This document shows positions 49,633-58,915 of a stretch of 64,000 nucleotides of DNA, piece by piece. Source of the DNA: Ephydatia muelleri (lineage: Eukaryota; Porifera; Demospongiae; Spongillida; Spongillidae); NCBI GenBank assembly GCA_013339895.1, contig JABACO010000016.1, forward strand, positions 7,099,463 through 7,163,462, read 5' to 3'. Both the position numbers and the translations under genes were made by a program. The notes under the pieces were generated by a model. That model saw only the letters and a program-made list of their open reading frames with translations, was not told the origin of the DNA and made no database searches. Positions within the stretch are counted from its first letter, which is position 1. Every line of letters starts with the position of its first letter.

Positions 49633-51064
49633 CCCTCTCGGCCCAACAGCTCACTGTGATCATTGCTTCTGTCTTGAGTGCATCCGTAAGTGGAGAGGCT
49701 CCACCCACGCCAACAAGACTATAAGGTACAGCTGCCTAATCCACTACTTTATGAAGTATTAATGGTCATGTGCCCCCCTGTGTGTCTTTTTTCCCTTTGC
49801 TGCCTACACGTTGGGTCAAAGAGCTTGTCCTTTGTGTCGTGTGGTGTCCCACTTTGTGGTTCCGGTAAGCCTCTTCCCCAGACCTACCTGGGGGTACGTC
49901 CACTGTTCACCTTCTCATTTTAGAGTGAAGTGTGGATAGACGATCCAGAACAGAAACTGAAACTAATCAATGCATACCAATTTAACCTTAGGTAACAGCA
50001 TTGTATCATGTGACTTTCATTTCACTGTTATATTGCTGTCCCTTTGGGAACACAGGACTAAGCCCTGCAAGTATTTCAATATGGGCACTGGAGCGTGTCC
50101 ATTTGGTAGCAGCTGTTTCTATAGGCACGGTACGCACTGCATGTGTGTGTGTGTGTGTGTGTAAGGTACCCACCTAAGCTACACCCCTTCTCTTTTATCT
50201 CAGCTTATGCCGATGGGAAAGAAGCAGACTTGTCTTCCGTAAGAATATACACCGACGCTGAGGGGGCACATAAGGCCGTGAAGGAGACCACGTGAGTGCC
50301 CAGGCCTACTCGGGGGGGGGGGAGAGAGTCTGGGGCCCAGGCCTACTCAGGAGGGGGGAGGGGAGAGTCTGGGGACACGAGGGTACATGTATATAGAGAC
50401 AGTGTCAGATTCAAGGCCCCTGGGACCCCCAGCGAGTTACCTTGAAAGCCCCCAATATGGCAGTTGCCCAAACAGCGCATTCTTAATAGCTTAGCTTGGT
50501 GGCACCTTAAAGCTGCACTACGTTTGAATAACCAAACACCACACGTTTGATAACCAGACACCACTCATGTTTGATAACCAGACACCACTCATGTTTGATA
50601 ACCAGACACCACTCATGTTTGATAACCAGACACCACTCCTGTTTGATAACCAGACACCACTCCTGTTTGATAACCAGACACCACTCATGTTTGATAACCA
50701 GACACCACTCCTGTTTGATAACCAGACACCACTCATGTTTGATAACCAGACACCACTCATGTTTGATAACCAGACACCACACATGTTTGATAACCAGACA
50801 CCACTCCTGTTTGATAACCAGACACCACTCATGTTTGATAACCAGACACCACTCATGTTTGATAACCAGACACCACACATGTTTGATAACCGACACCCAG
50901 GTTATAGGCTTGGTGGACTTAGGTATACGTTGTGAGATCCGTGTGTTATAGTGGCAGGTGTTTGAAGCTACACCTTTGCACACAGGCTGTGGGACTTCAT
51001 CAATGAGAGGGATGAAAGGTCTGTCATCCCTCAACCTCAGCACGAAGATGAAGACAACACATGA
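44763..51064 (+). CDS. MKRN2: Makorin RING-type E3 ubiquitin ligase (MKRN1/2-like)
   Basis: Exons: 44763-44791, 44838-44916, 45004-45092, 45711-45804, 46020-46088, a short exon ending 46560 or 46575, about 47261-47313, 47651-47694, 48557-48636, 48776-48827, 49025-49107, 49650-49725, 49822-49864, 49924-49991, 50056-50129, 50204-50291 and 50986-51064. With 46542-46560 and 47261-47313 they sum to 373 codons including stop (human MKRN2 416 aa). Domains in order: CCCH finger 1 (CRYYMNGACTEGSHCPFSH), finger 2 (CRYYLQGSCSYGKGCRYDH), finger 3 (CPFAEKGKCPFGDDCEYLH), the makorin Cys-His motif (CDMCGHLCLNPLD), C3HC4 RING (CGICLEVV...FGILSHCDHCFCLECIRKW...CPLCR) and finger 4 (CKYFNMGTGACPFGSSCFYRH). It ends RLWDFINERDERS and an acidic tail. 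Intron 1 is only 46 bp. Makorins are RNA-binding ligases. Confidence 0.93.
45520..45625. repeat. 22-bp tandem repeat x5, makorin intron
   Basis: CTAGCTAAGCCTTCTGGGCTCA-type units in the 618-bp intron 45093-45710. Nothing else recognised in that intron. Confidence 0.85.
46130..46340. repeat. 28-bp minisatellite, makorin intron
   Basis: About eight copies built on GGTACATTTCCCATAGGGGG plus CTAGAAGA, in the intron 46089-46536. Confidence 0.9.
46640..47230 (+). repeat. 590-bp C/T-only tract, makorin intron
   Basis: CCCCTCCTTCCTCCTCC-type low-complexity sequence, almost free of G, running to within about 30 bp of the acceptor near 47260. All frames stay open and give long but spurious proline/serine or glycine/arginine frames on both strands. 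Confidence 0.95.
47711..47802. repeat. (GT)n microsatellite
   Basis: About 91 bp of pure GT beginning 16 bp past the GTGAGT donor of the makorin exon 47651-47694. The rest of this intron, 47803-48556, is AT-rich with no feature seen. Confidence 0.95.
49272..49308. repeat. (AC)n microsatellite
   Basis: About 37 bp, in the makorin intron 49108-49649. The same intron has several GGTGTGGTG(G/A)GGGAGGGGCAAAG units at about 49410-49505. Confidence 0.9.
49602..49629 (+). repeat. Poly-C run of 28 serving as a polypyrimidine tract
   Basis: 28 consecutive C, then TCCCCCTCTCGGCCCAACAG, directly before makorin exon 49650-49725. Confidence 0.9.
50520..50893. repeat. 24-bp minisatellite x15, makorin intron
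   Basis: GTTTGATAACCAGACACCAC plus TCAT/TCCT/ACAT variants, highly homogeneous, in the last makorin intron (50292-50985). Confidence 0.95.
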
Positions 51065-51285
51065 CTCCACCCACATCACACCTGTGCAGTGTAGTGTGTC
51101 TCATTGTTACTGTTGGCCACACCCACACATTGCTGGTAGCTACCTAATGTGTATGTGGACACTTCAGCTTTTTTTTTTTTTAATGTGAAAAAAAAATTGA
51201 AACAATGAGTGATGGATGCAGTAGTAATTATCCTAACACGGAAAATAGCTGGAAGGGGCTCTGTCTGGTGTTAGCCACACCCCTT

Positions 51286-53603
51286 TCACTCAACAAATGC
51301 TATGACAACCATCATGCCGATCCCAGCGAACATCGCCAGGATCTCGAGGATGGATTGGCCTGGGGAGGAGTTCTCGAGCAGCACGGGAATGACGGAGACG
51401 GTTGCTATGTAGATGAAGCCACCCGCTGTGAAGGGGAGGATCCAAGCCGTAGCAGCCACACCCACACTGTCGGCAAAGAGCCCGCACAGGGTCCCAGCCA
51501 GGGCTCCGATGGCTGTCACGAGTTGGAGGAGGATGGCCTTGCGTTTGGGGTAGCCGGACTGGACCAGGATGGCAAAGTCTCCGACCTCATGAGGTAGCTC
51601 GTGGAAGAGGATGGTCAGGGTGGTGACCACGCCCACACTGTGACCGGCTAGGTAGGAGGCGCCTATGGCTAGCCCGTCGGTAAAGTTGTGTGCGCAGTCT
51701 GCTGCCAAGTTGAGGTAGCCGGCCACCTTGATGTCAGAGCTTGCGGGGGCTTGGGGGGGGGGGGGGGGGGGGGGGAGGAGGGGGGGAAGGGAGAAGAGAG
51801 AGAGGAGGGACATATGAAGGTGGAGGTAGGTGAGTATATGAAAGTGGAGGTAGGTGAGTATATGAAGGTGGAGGTAGGTGAGTGTGTATGAAGGTGGAGG
51901 TAGGTGAGTGTGTATGAAGGTGGAGGTAGGTGAGTGTGCATGAAGGTGGAGGTAGGTGAGTGTACGAAGGTGGAGGTAGGTGAGTGTGTATGAAGGTGGA
52001 GGTAAGTGCGTGTGCATGAAGGTGGAGGTAGGTGAGTGTACGAAGGTGGAGGTAGGTGAGTGTGTATGAAGGTGAGTGAATTGTTGCCACTACATACAGA
52101 TCTTAAAATGGTGAATCTCTTAGCAATTGTTAAGCCATTTTATTGTTATTGTTGAGTGAATGGTACATACAGTTGTGAAGTTACAATGAGCTGTTCCGAG
52201 TACCTCATTTTTGTTTCATAATCACTTACAGGGTAGGTGGTTTGCCCAATTATATATGAGGGGTGTTCTCTACCAGTGATATGAGGGGTGTTCTCTACCA
52301 GTGATATGAGGGGTGTTCTCTACCAGTGATATGAGGGGTGTTCTCTACCAGTGATATGAGGGGTGTTCTCTACCAGTGATATGAGGGGTGTTCTAGAGCT
52401 ACCAATGATATGAGGGGTGTTCTCTACCAATGATATATGAAGGGTGTTATCAATGATATATGAGGCTCTAAAGGGGTTTAGCCTCTGTTCATTGCCTGTA
52501 TAATGTAGGAGATTACCTGGTTTCCTTGTGGCTGCTTTCTCTTTAGAGTCAGCTTTCTCCTTGGATTCAGCTTTCTCCTTGGAATCAGCTTTCTCCTTGG
52601 AATCAGCTTTCTCCTTGGAATCAGCTTTCCTCTTCCTCACAGTCCCATCTTTGTCATCGCCATCCTCCTTGTGGCTCCGTTCCGTCTTTGCCTCTTCCTT
52701 CTCGCTCGATGGTATCTCGTCCTTCTCTGTCGTGGGCTCGCCATGGCAGTGTCCTCCATGGCCATGGCTATGTCCTCCCTTTACCAGTCGGACAAACTTC
52801 TCCACCAGCAGGAAGGCTATGATGCCACTCAATACCCAGAGTCCCACCACCATGTCCTGCATGTGATCATGGGCGTCGCCTTCGTGATCATGTGACATCA
52901 CATGACCACCCTCTTTCCCATCGTCATGGTGATGGTGGGGGGAGACAGCATGAGGGATGAGGTGGAGGAATGCGTCGCCTAGGAGACCGCCCGAGGCAAA
53001 GCTGAGGAGCAGTTTGAGGAGTGTGGAGTGTTCGGTGGTGGCGTCGGTGATGGGGATGAAGAAGAGGATGACGAAGGGAGCGGCACTGATGAGAGCGGTG
53101 GAGCCGAGAGCGTAGCCCCACATCTCCCAACCGTTCTCCGGGACGCTGTTGACGGCGCCGTGTCCGTGGCCCTTATCATCCACGTGATCGTGCTTATGAT
53201 CGTGTGCGTGGTGGTGGCTATGTCCGTGGTCGTGCGCGTGGTCGTGCGCGTGAGCGTGACTATGTCCGTGGTCGTGACTGTGTCCGTGGTCGTGACTGTG
53301 TCCGTGGTCGTGGCCGTGTGGATGCTTGGTGCGGAATTGGCTGTGCAGACCGTGACCTTCGTGATCGTGATCATGGCCGTGGTTATGGCCTCCGTGTTTA
53401 TGGCCTCCGTGGTCGTGCGCGCGACCTCCGTGACCGAACACGGCGGGCAAGCACAGCAGTAACAGCAGCAGCGCCAACGGTGCCGCGTGCCTGGAATGGG
53501 AGTAGAGGGAAACTAAGTGGCTTGGAAAGAAAACAAGCAATGATGCCTTCAAAACGTACATATTCGTTTTGGTGTGGCCGCGCTTCTTCGCTCCCTGCTG
53601 CAT
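51286..53603 (-). CDS. SLC39A7: Zinc transporter ZIP7 (SLC39A7, LIV-1 subfamily)
   Basis: Three exons (53560-53603, 52517-53490, 51286-51749) total 1482 nt, 493 codons plus stop (human 469 aa). Phases match at both joins. ATG 53603-53601, then a signal-like leucine run ([16 protein letters not shown]). A long His/Asp/Gly-rich luminal repeat follows ([13 protein letters not shown] types), then [40 protein letters not shown] and [21 protein letters not shown] cytosolic His/Lys-rich loop precedes the metal site: [12 protein letters not shown] in TM4 and [12 protein letters not shown] in TM5, the HEXPHEXGD signature of LIV-1 ZIPs. ZIP7 releases zinc from the ER/Golgi to the cytosol. The loop holds five KADSKE hexapeptides from an 18-bp coding repeat (52545-52632). 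Divergent neighbour is 5.3 kb away; convergent with makorin (221 bp between stops). Confidence 0.95.
51753..51775 (-). repeat. Poly-G run of 23 (poly-C on the coding strand) at the ZIP7 exon 3 acceptor
   Basis: On the minus strand 23 C precede AAG at the acceptor of exon 51286-51749, so the homopolymer is the polypyrimidine tract. Confidence 0.9.
51795..52078. repeat. ~26-bp minisatellite, ZIP7 intron 2
   Basis: About ten copies built on GGTGGAGGTAGGTGAGTGTG plus TATGAA. Plus-strand GGTAGGTGAGT looks like a splice donor, but it is antisense to ZIP7. Confidence 0.9.
52250..52442. repeat. 25-bp minisatellite x8, ZIP7 intron 2
   Basis: GTGATATGAGGGGTGTTCTC plus TACCA units. On the minus strand the array starts about 75 bp after the exon 2 donor. 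The stretch 52080-52250 between the two arrays shows nothing recognisable. Confidence 0.9.
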
Positions 53604-53956
53604 TCTTTTGTTCTGTACAATTGCAACTGTCACGTGCCCAGACCGAAGCTCGTCCCTCAAGATTTAATTCAATTGTCGGACCCCAGCATTTGGGATTTTG
53701 ATCCACAGGAATAACATTGGGCATTTTGTTGTGTCTACACACGCTGGGATCGTGGATCAAAATCTAATGTTGGGAACTCGACATTTTTTTCTTGTGGAAG
53801 CTTTTAAAGCAAAACGAGAAATGAGAAATAGAAATCAATTGGCTTATTAGAGGAAATACAAAACAAACATTAAATTAAATTTAAATTTTTAAAAAGGCAC
53901 ATGTACCCAGACCTCACTGACGACTCTCATGCGTCATACTGTCAACCGTTAGCCAT

Positions 53957-53977
53957 TTGGGCTAACGGTTAGCCCAA
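53957..53977. repeat. Perfect palindrome, 10-bp arms
   Basis: TTGGGCTAAC then G then GTTAGCCCAA, flanked by further GTTAGCC words at 53947 and 53987. It sits just upstream of the hAT remnant and could be a relic of transposon ends. Confidence 0.7.
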
Positions 53978-54054
53978 GGGTACCAAACGTTAGCCAATTT
54001 TGTAGCAAAGTTATGTGGGTCCAAAAAATTATTCAGTGCTAATGTCTCATTTCA

Positions 54055-54808
54055 GTGTTTTATTTAAAACGCATTGAAAAGCAGAATAGGGACAGAATGA
54101 GCATAGGATATGAGATGGTGAATCAGAATGTGCCCCTGAGCGCAAAACAGATGCTGAACCAGGAAACGAAAGGCCTTGTTTCGACCCTGATGATTGCAAG
54201 AAAGGAATTTATTGAATATAAGCTGCTTGATTCCTCTAGTGTCCCTAAGGAAATGTGGGAGAGAAGTACATATTCTGAGTCACGTGATGTCCAAGAGGAG
54301 GCTAATAGGTGTATGGGAATAGATGCTTTATGGAATAACATTAAATGTATGCAAAGTCTGCAAATATGAATGCAAGATGTTCACATCTTTGTCAAGTTGC
54401 AGAAGTGGTTACTCTAATTCTCCATTCTAATGCTGCAGAAGAATCTTTTCATTTGTGTCAAAAAATAAGACTCAGTACAGACCAACGTTAGCTATAGAAG
54501 AGACATTCGGAAGCATTTTAACAACAACACTTGCTTTTCCCACACATTCTGCATTAAAAGATTTCAATCTTACTGAAGAACTATTGGAAAAGGCAAAAAG
54601 TGCCACAAGAGAATACAATTCTACACATTGTAGTAATGAACATCTCACTGTCATTAACCGTCCATCAATAAACGTATTTTTCTTTGCATTACTGGGTATG
54701 TTTTCAGCCATGAACATTTGTCTTGAAATCATTCAAACAATGTCTAAGTTACGGTTTAGTAGTGATACAACACTATTGTTAGCCTTCAGTTTAAGTCTTT
54801 TCTGTTAG
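54055..54808 (+). pseudogene. hAT transposase C-terminal remnant
   Basis: Plus-strand frames read RCMGIDALWNNIKCMQSLQ, then after a stop/shift AEVVTLILHSNAAEESFHL, then NKTQYRPTLAIEETFGSIL, then EELLEKAKSATREYNSTH. The LPHSNA-like word and the NKT..R..L..TL.SIL and LEKAKSAT.EYN words are typical of the dimerisation region of hAT-derived transposases widespread in marine invertebrates. It is broken by at least one stop and one frameshift. Flanks (53604-54050) show no other gene. Confidence 0.6.
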
Positions 54809-54859
54809 CCAATCAAGATGCCCAAACACCCATGGTGCACTGGATATATATTCGGACCC

Positions 54860-55030
54860 TATATCTATGCAAGTATACAGGTAGATAAAGCCCAAAATAT
54901 GTTGTCCACCACCAGAGGGGTTTGAACCACGGTACCCCTGCTTTGACACATGCATGCATGCACTGCTGTATCACATGCGCAAATTTGATTAATGTTCCCA
55001 ATTCAAGGCGCACCCAGGCGCAGGCATAAA
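54860..55030 (-). repeat. tRNA-like SINE or tRNA pseudogene candidate
   Basis: On the minus strand a perfect pol III B box GGTTCAAACCC (54918-54928) lies about 45 nt after an A-box-like TGATACAGCAGT (54962-54973; partial match to consensus). No cloverleaf could be closed by eye, so a tRNA-derived SINE head is more likely than a tRNA gene. Confidence 0.4.
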
Positions 55031-56285
55031 CCTCCAAAATTATTTTCAGAGCATTCTTTAAGTGATGTGAATCATTAATATTAATCCCGCTATCATTATA
55101 AAAAAAGTCGAACTACTATGCATATTAAATAATTAATAGACTTCAATATTCCGGTATGTTTACAATGTCCCAAATCATGACAGCTCTTGCTTAAAAGTTT
55201 GTAGGAACTTGTTTCTTCTTGTCACAATGCAATGTATTAAAGTTCGTGCACCAGTTTTATGGCTAAGTATCATAGCAGGCGATTGAACGTGCATGTGCGC
55301 TTTCTTATTGGAGGTACTCTACGTTGTGCCTGCGGCAGTGTCCTAATATTATGTCGATATTGGGCTTTTTCACGTAGCAAAGTGCGATCGTACTGAGACT
55401 CACGATCGTAGTCCTCTGGCTCCCAATCCTAATGAAGATAATGCAGACTCACATCAGGAAGCTGGTCTTCATCAGCATAAATGATGGTTATATACCTCTC
55501 TGAATTTTCTAACACTGAGCCGTTAACTGAAATCCCATTCAGGATCCACTACAAGATGCTATCAAGCAGTCCAGAGCAAAAATTGAGTTACTGACCTCTT
55601 AGCAAGAGAGGCTTGCAAATAATGTCTTACATAGGATTTCAGTGTTATGGAAGTAAAAGGAAACAGATAACATTTCAGAGACGTTGTCTTCAAGATGAAT
55701 GGCTCCGTCAAAAGACAATAACACAATTATAAGCTAGGATGCAGTATTTCGGAGCTCCTTTGACCTTGGTGGTACATGTTTGGCAGTGCAGAAGCCGAGA
55801 TACAGACACAGTTCATGGCTTCATAAACGTTCTATGAGATTTTGATCATTGTAGATTTATGTTTATAACATAAACTCAAATTGCTATATCTTCTGTGACC
55901 GCTATCGTCTTCCACTTTGTCCTACATTTCGATATGTGAAAATGTATTTTGAAGTCTTGCACAAGCACATGCAGTACCGACGTTAAGAGGTCCGGTACCC
56001 CATGGGGTTCAAAACCTCCACATCTTCAGGTAGGAGCGTTCAAATCGCTTCATATCCTGTTGTTCTGTTAATTAATTTTTACTTGATCCGTCACGAAGAT
56101 ATAGGTGTGCAAAGTTTATCTACATATCCCGCTCGATATGCGCCATTATGAGATTGTGCAAAGATTGTGCGGCGTCGAATTTCAGCTGAATGACACTACC
56201 AAGTCCATAAAAACCAGATCGATGGGTTTTCGCCCATCATTTCTCAGGTAGGGAAAAGGAGTGACTGGCGATACGATTGGCTTGG
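55031..56285. other. Intergenic stretch without recognisable features
   Basis: I read both strands and found no long open frame, repeat array or RNA gene I can support. It is bounded by transposon relics on both sides and may be further decayed element sequence. Confidence 0.5.
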
Positions 56286-56289
56286 CAGA

Positions 56290-56450
56290 TGTTTAGAGTG
56301 TACTTGCTGGGAGACAATTCACAATACAGACAGACTACAGGTCACTAGAATGGCTAGATCACCTCAACAATTGGCTGAGGAGGTGGAGGACAAGGAAAGA
56401 CAAACGCCAATGCTGATGCTTTGTTGAGGTTGTTGCGACAGGTGTGTTGC
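56290..56450 (+). mobile_element. Ty3/gypsy retrotransposon RNase H fragment
   Basis: Frame-shifted plus-strand words read YLLGDN, then TDYRSLEWLDHLNN, then WLRRW and KTNANADALLR. This is the RNase H tail pattern FTI.TDH..L.WL...L...RW......I.Y..GK.N..ADALSR of Ty3/gypsy pol. Only about 50 codons remain, so it is a dead fragment. Confidence 0.65.
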
Positions 56451-57635
56451 TGGAGAGTGTCAGAGATCAGGGTGACCCTGAGAGTGATGCAGAGATCAGG
56501 ACGTATGAAAGGGTACCAGAGGCTTATGTAAGAACTCTGAAAGGAGTGCGAAACTTTAAACTGGATTCATGTGAAGACGTAAACAGTGGTGACATCACCT
56601 GTTGTCCATATAAGGGTCGAGAGTGTTGCAATGTTAAAAGTGAACATGTTAGTGAAGTTTATTTTTTATTGAGCAATTGGTTCCTATTGACCGGGTTGGG
56701 GTGTGTGTTCTAATGGAGATAAGTGAGTACATGTATCTGAAACAGACTTGGGACAGCATAATTATCAACACTTTGTCCCGAATAGATTTTTTATGCTTCA
56801 AGGGTTTCATCGCTCATAAAAATGTTTTCATTATTATTATTATTATTTTAAATACTCTGTTTACTCTGCACCATATGTATTGTACCCATGTATTTGCAGA
56901 GATGTTTAGCAGGTCTGAAGTTTTATAAACTACAAGCCCAAAATATATAGGACGGTTAGGGTAAATTGTCTGCATTTTTTATGTACCTTTAAGTTACGTT
57001 TCCATTTCTATCATTGTATTATTCATTTATGAATGGTAACATAGCAGTGTTGTTTTGACTGCACAATTATGATTATTACAAAGTGAATGTGTTAGTTACT
57101 AGCTTTTACCTGCTTAGTGTGTGCATGTGTTCTTCAGTTTCCAAGCGTGCTTCTCTTATACCATGTTTCCATTTCATCAGTATATTTAGTATACAAAGTG
57201 GGCAGAGTTTAAGTTGGCACTGTGTCCTCCTTCCTTGGCAGTGCCCCCCTTGGTTGTTGAGACTTATGGAGCTAGGGGAGCAGAAGCAGTGCATGTTTTC
57301 TCACAACTGGTATCTCTGACATCTGCAACAACAGCCCCATGCAAATCAACAGTGCTGACGAGCCTCCTATGGCCGGCTGAATGCTAGAGCCATTCTAGCA
57401 AGTCATACTAAATTCCTATCATGTAATCACGTGCACAATCGTGAGGTTAAATACATCTAAATTGGTATCTTTATGGACATAGGCTGCGTTAGCTTCCACA
57501 CCTGATCACAATACTCTAGAGATGTCTACACCCAACGCAACAAAACGCACTGTAATTAGCTCTGTTCTTGGGACAAAATCATTGTTTCCTGTGCATTGTC
57601 TCATATTATGTTAGCTCTGAAGGTGCAATGATGAT
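56451..57635. other. Intergenic stretch without recognisable features
   Basis: AT-rich, with short open frames only (for example 56444-56713) that match nothing I know and have no codon or motif signal. Possibly decayed retrotransposon flank. Confidence 0.45.
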
Positions 57636-57639
57636 GTGC

Positions 57640-57910
57640 AACATTGCTTTTCAGAATCCATTGCTGTTGACACAACAGGCAATGCATGCCCATCTAAGCA
57701 TGAGTAAGGAGAGGTCTAGGCCTTCGTTCCTTGTCTCATCATTCCAAAGCTGCACATGTTGTCCATCTGGCCTGGGTTCTACAGACGACCTGCACTTGAA
57801 CCATTCAATTCAGCCAGTCTTTCCCAGTTACTAATATCATCACAACCAATGACATCACTGACACAGTGCAAGGACAAACAGTTCTTTCTTCCAAGCTTGA
57901 AGACAATCGG
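57640..57910 (+). mobile_element. Second LINE fragment, same type as 31088-31760
   Basis: Around 57714 the frame reads GLGLRSLSHHSKAAHVVHLA, preceded by QAMHAHLSMSKE. The DNA word GGTCTAGGCCTTCGTTCC is identical to the one in the 31-kb fragment. Only the GGLGLRS neighbourhood survives. Confidence 0.5.
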
Positions 57911-58090
57911 TACTTTGTTCATTCCTGACAAAAGCATGTCCATATTTCATGCTTCTGGTTGGGCTATGTTATACCTCACCAGGCTTGCAGTCCTACCTTG
58001 AGCCCAATGAATTTCAAGTTCCTTTGAATTGGTGGTCAGACACTGGTGTATCTAAAGGATCAACATGCACGCGTGTATTGCCCTAACTGC

Positions 58091-58490
58091 TGGACCACCT
58101 TGGTCATCACTCCCTGACCATCCAAGCATAGGGGTGATGCTGGACCACCTTGGTCATCACTCCCTGACCATCCAAGCATAGGGGTGATGCTGGACCACCT
58201 TGGTCATCACTCCCTGACCATCCAAGCATAAGGGTGATGCTGGACCACCTTGGTCATCACTCCCTGACCATCCAAGCATAAGGGTGATGCTGGACCACCT
58301 TGGTCATCACTCCCTGACCATCCAAGCATAGGGGTGATGCTGGACCACCTTGGTCATCACTCCCTGACCATCCAAGCATAGGGGTGATGCTGGACCACCT
58401 TGGTCATCACTCCCTGACCATCCAAGCATAAGGGTGATGCTGGACCACCTTGGTCATCACTCCCTGACCATCCAAGCATAAGGGTGATGT
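58091..58490. repeat. 50-bp satellite x8 with higher-order structure
   Basis: Eight near-identical 50-bp units containing TGGACCACCTTGGTCATCAC. They differ only at one base (GCATAGGGG, type A, or GCATAAGGG, type B) in the order A A B B A A B B. It ends 425 bp upstream of the carboxypeptidase start. Confidence 0.97.
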
Positions 58491-58915
58491 GGTTACAACA
58501 CTACAACAGATTAACAGACGTTTTTGTCGAGTACATGTTGGCTGTCAAATAGAGATGGGAAGTGGCTGGGGATCAGAGAAGAGCAGGACACAGCCAGCTG
58601 ATGTTCTGATTCCTAAGTCCTAACTGGTCCCAGCTGCACAGCTGGACCTTACTGTCACATCACCGCTCACAATGCTGAAATTTTATCTGAAGCGAGTGTT
58701 ACAGCTGGGACTGCAGCTTATGCAACAGATATGACCCCATGCAAGGAACTAGGTTGGGTTATATGTGACGCGTATAGCCGTCAGATTTGGCAGTGTTAAT
58801 AATTTAAATAATCTTTTCTTCGGCGTCTGTACGTAGCCCTGGGGAGGAGGCATTTGCGACCACGCGCTAATTATTGCGTGTTGGGTCTGGGGCCAAGACA
58901 ATTGGCGGCGAAAAT

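Noticed and set aside
50520..50893. CRISPR-like regular array (24-bp units), and similarly 34655-35943 and 58091-58490
   Set aside because: Units are head-to-tail without unique spacers, and the genes are eukaryotic with introns; these are minisatellites.
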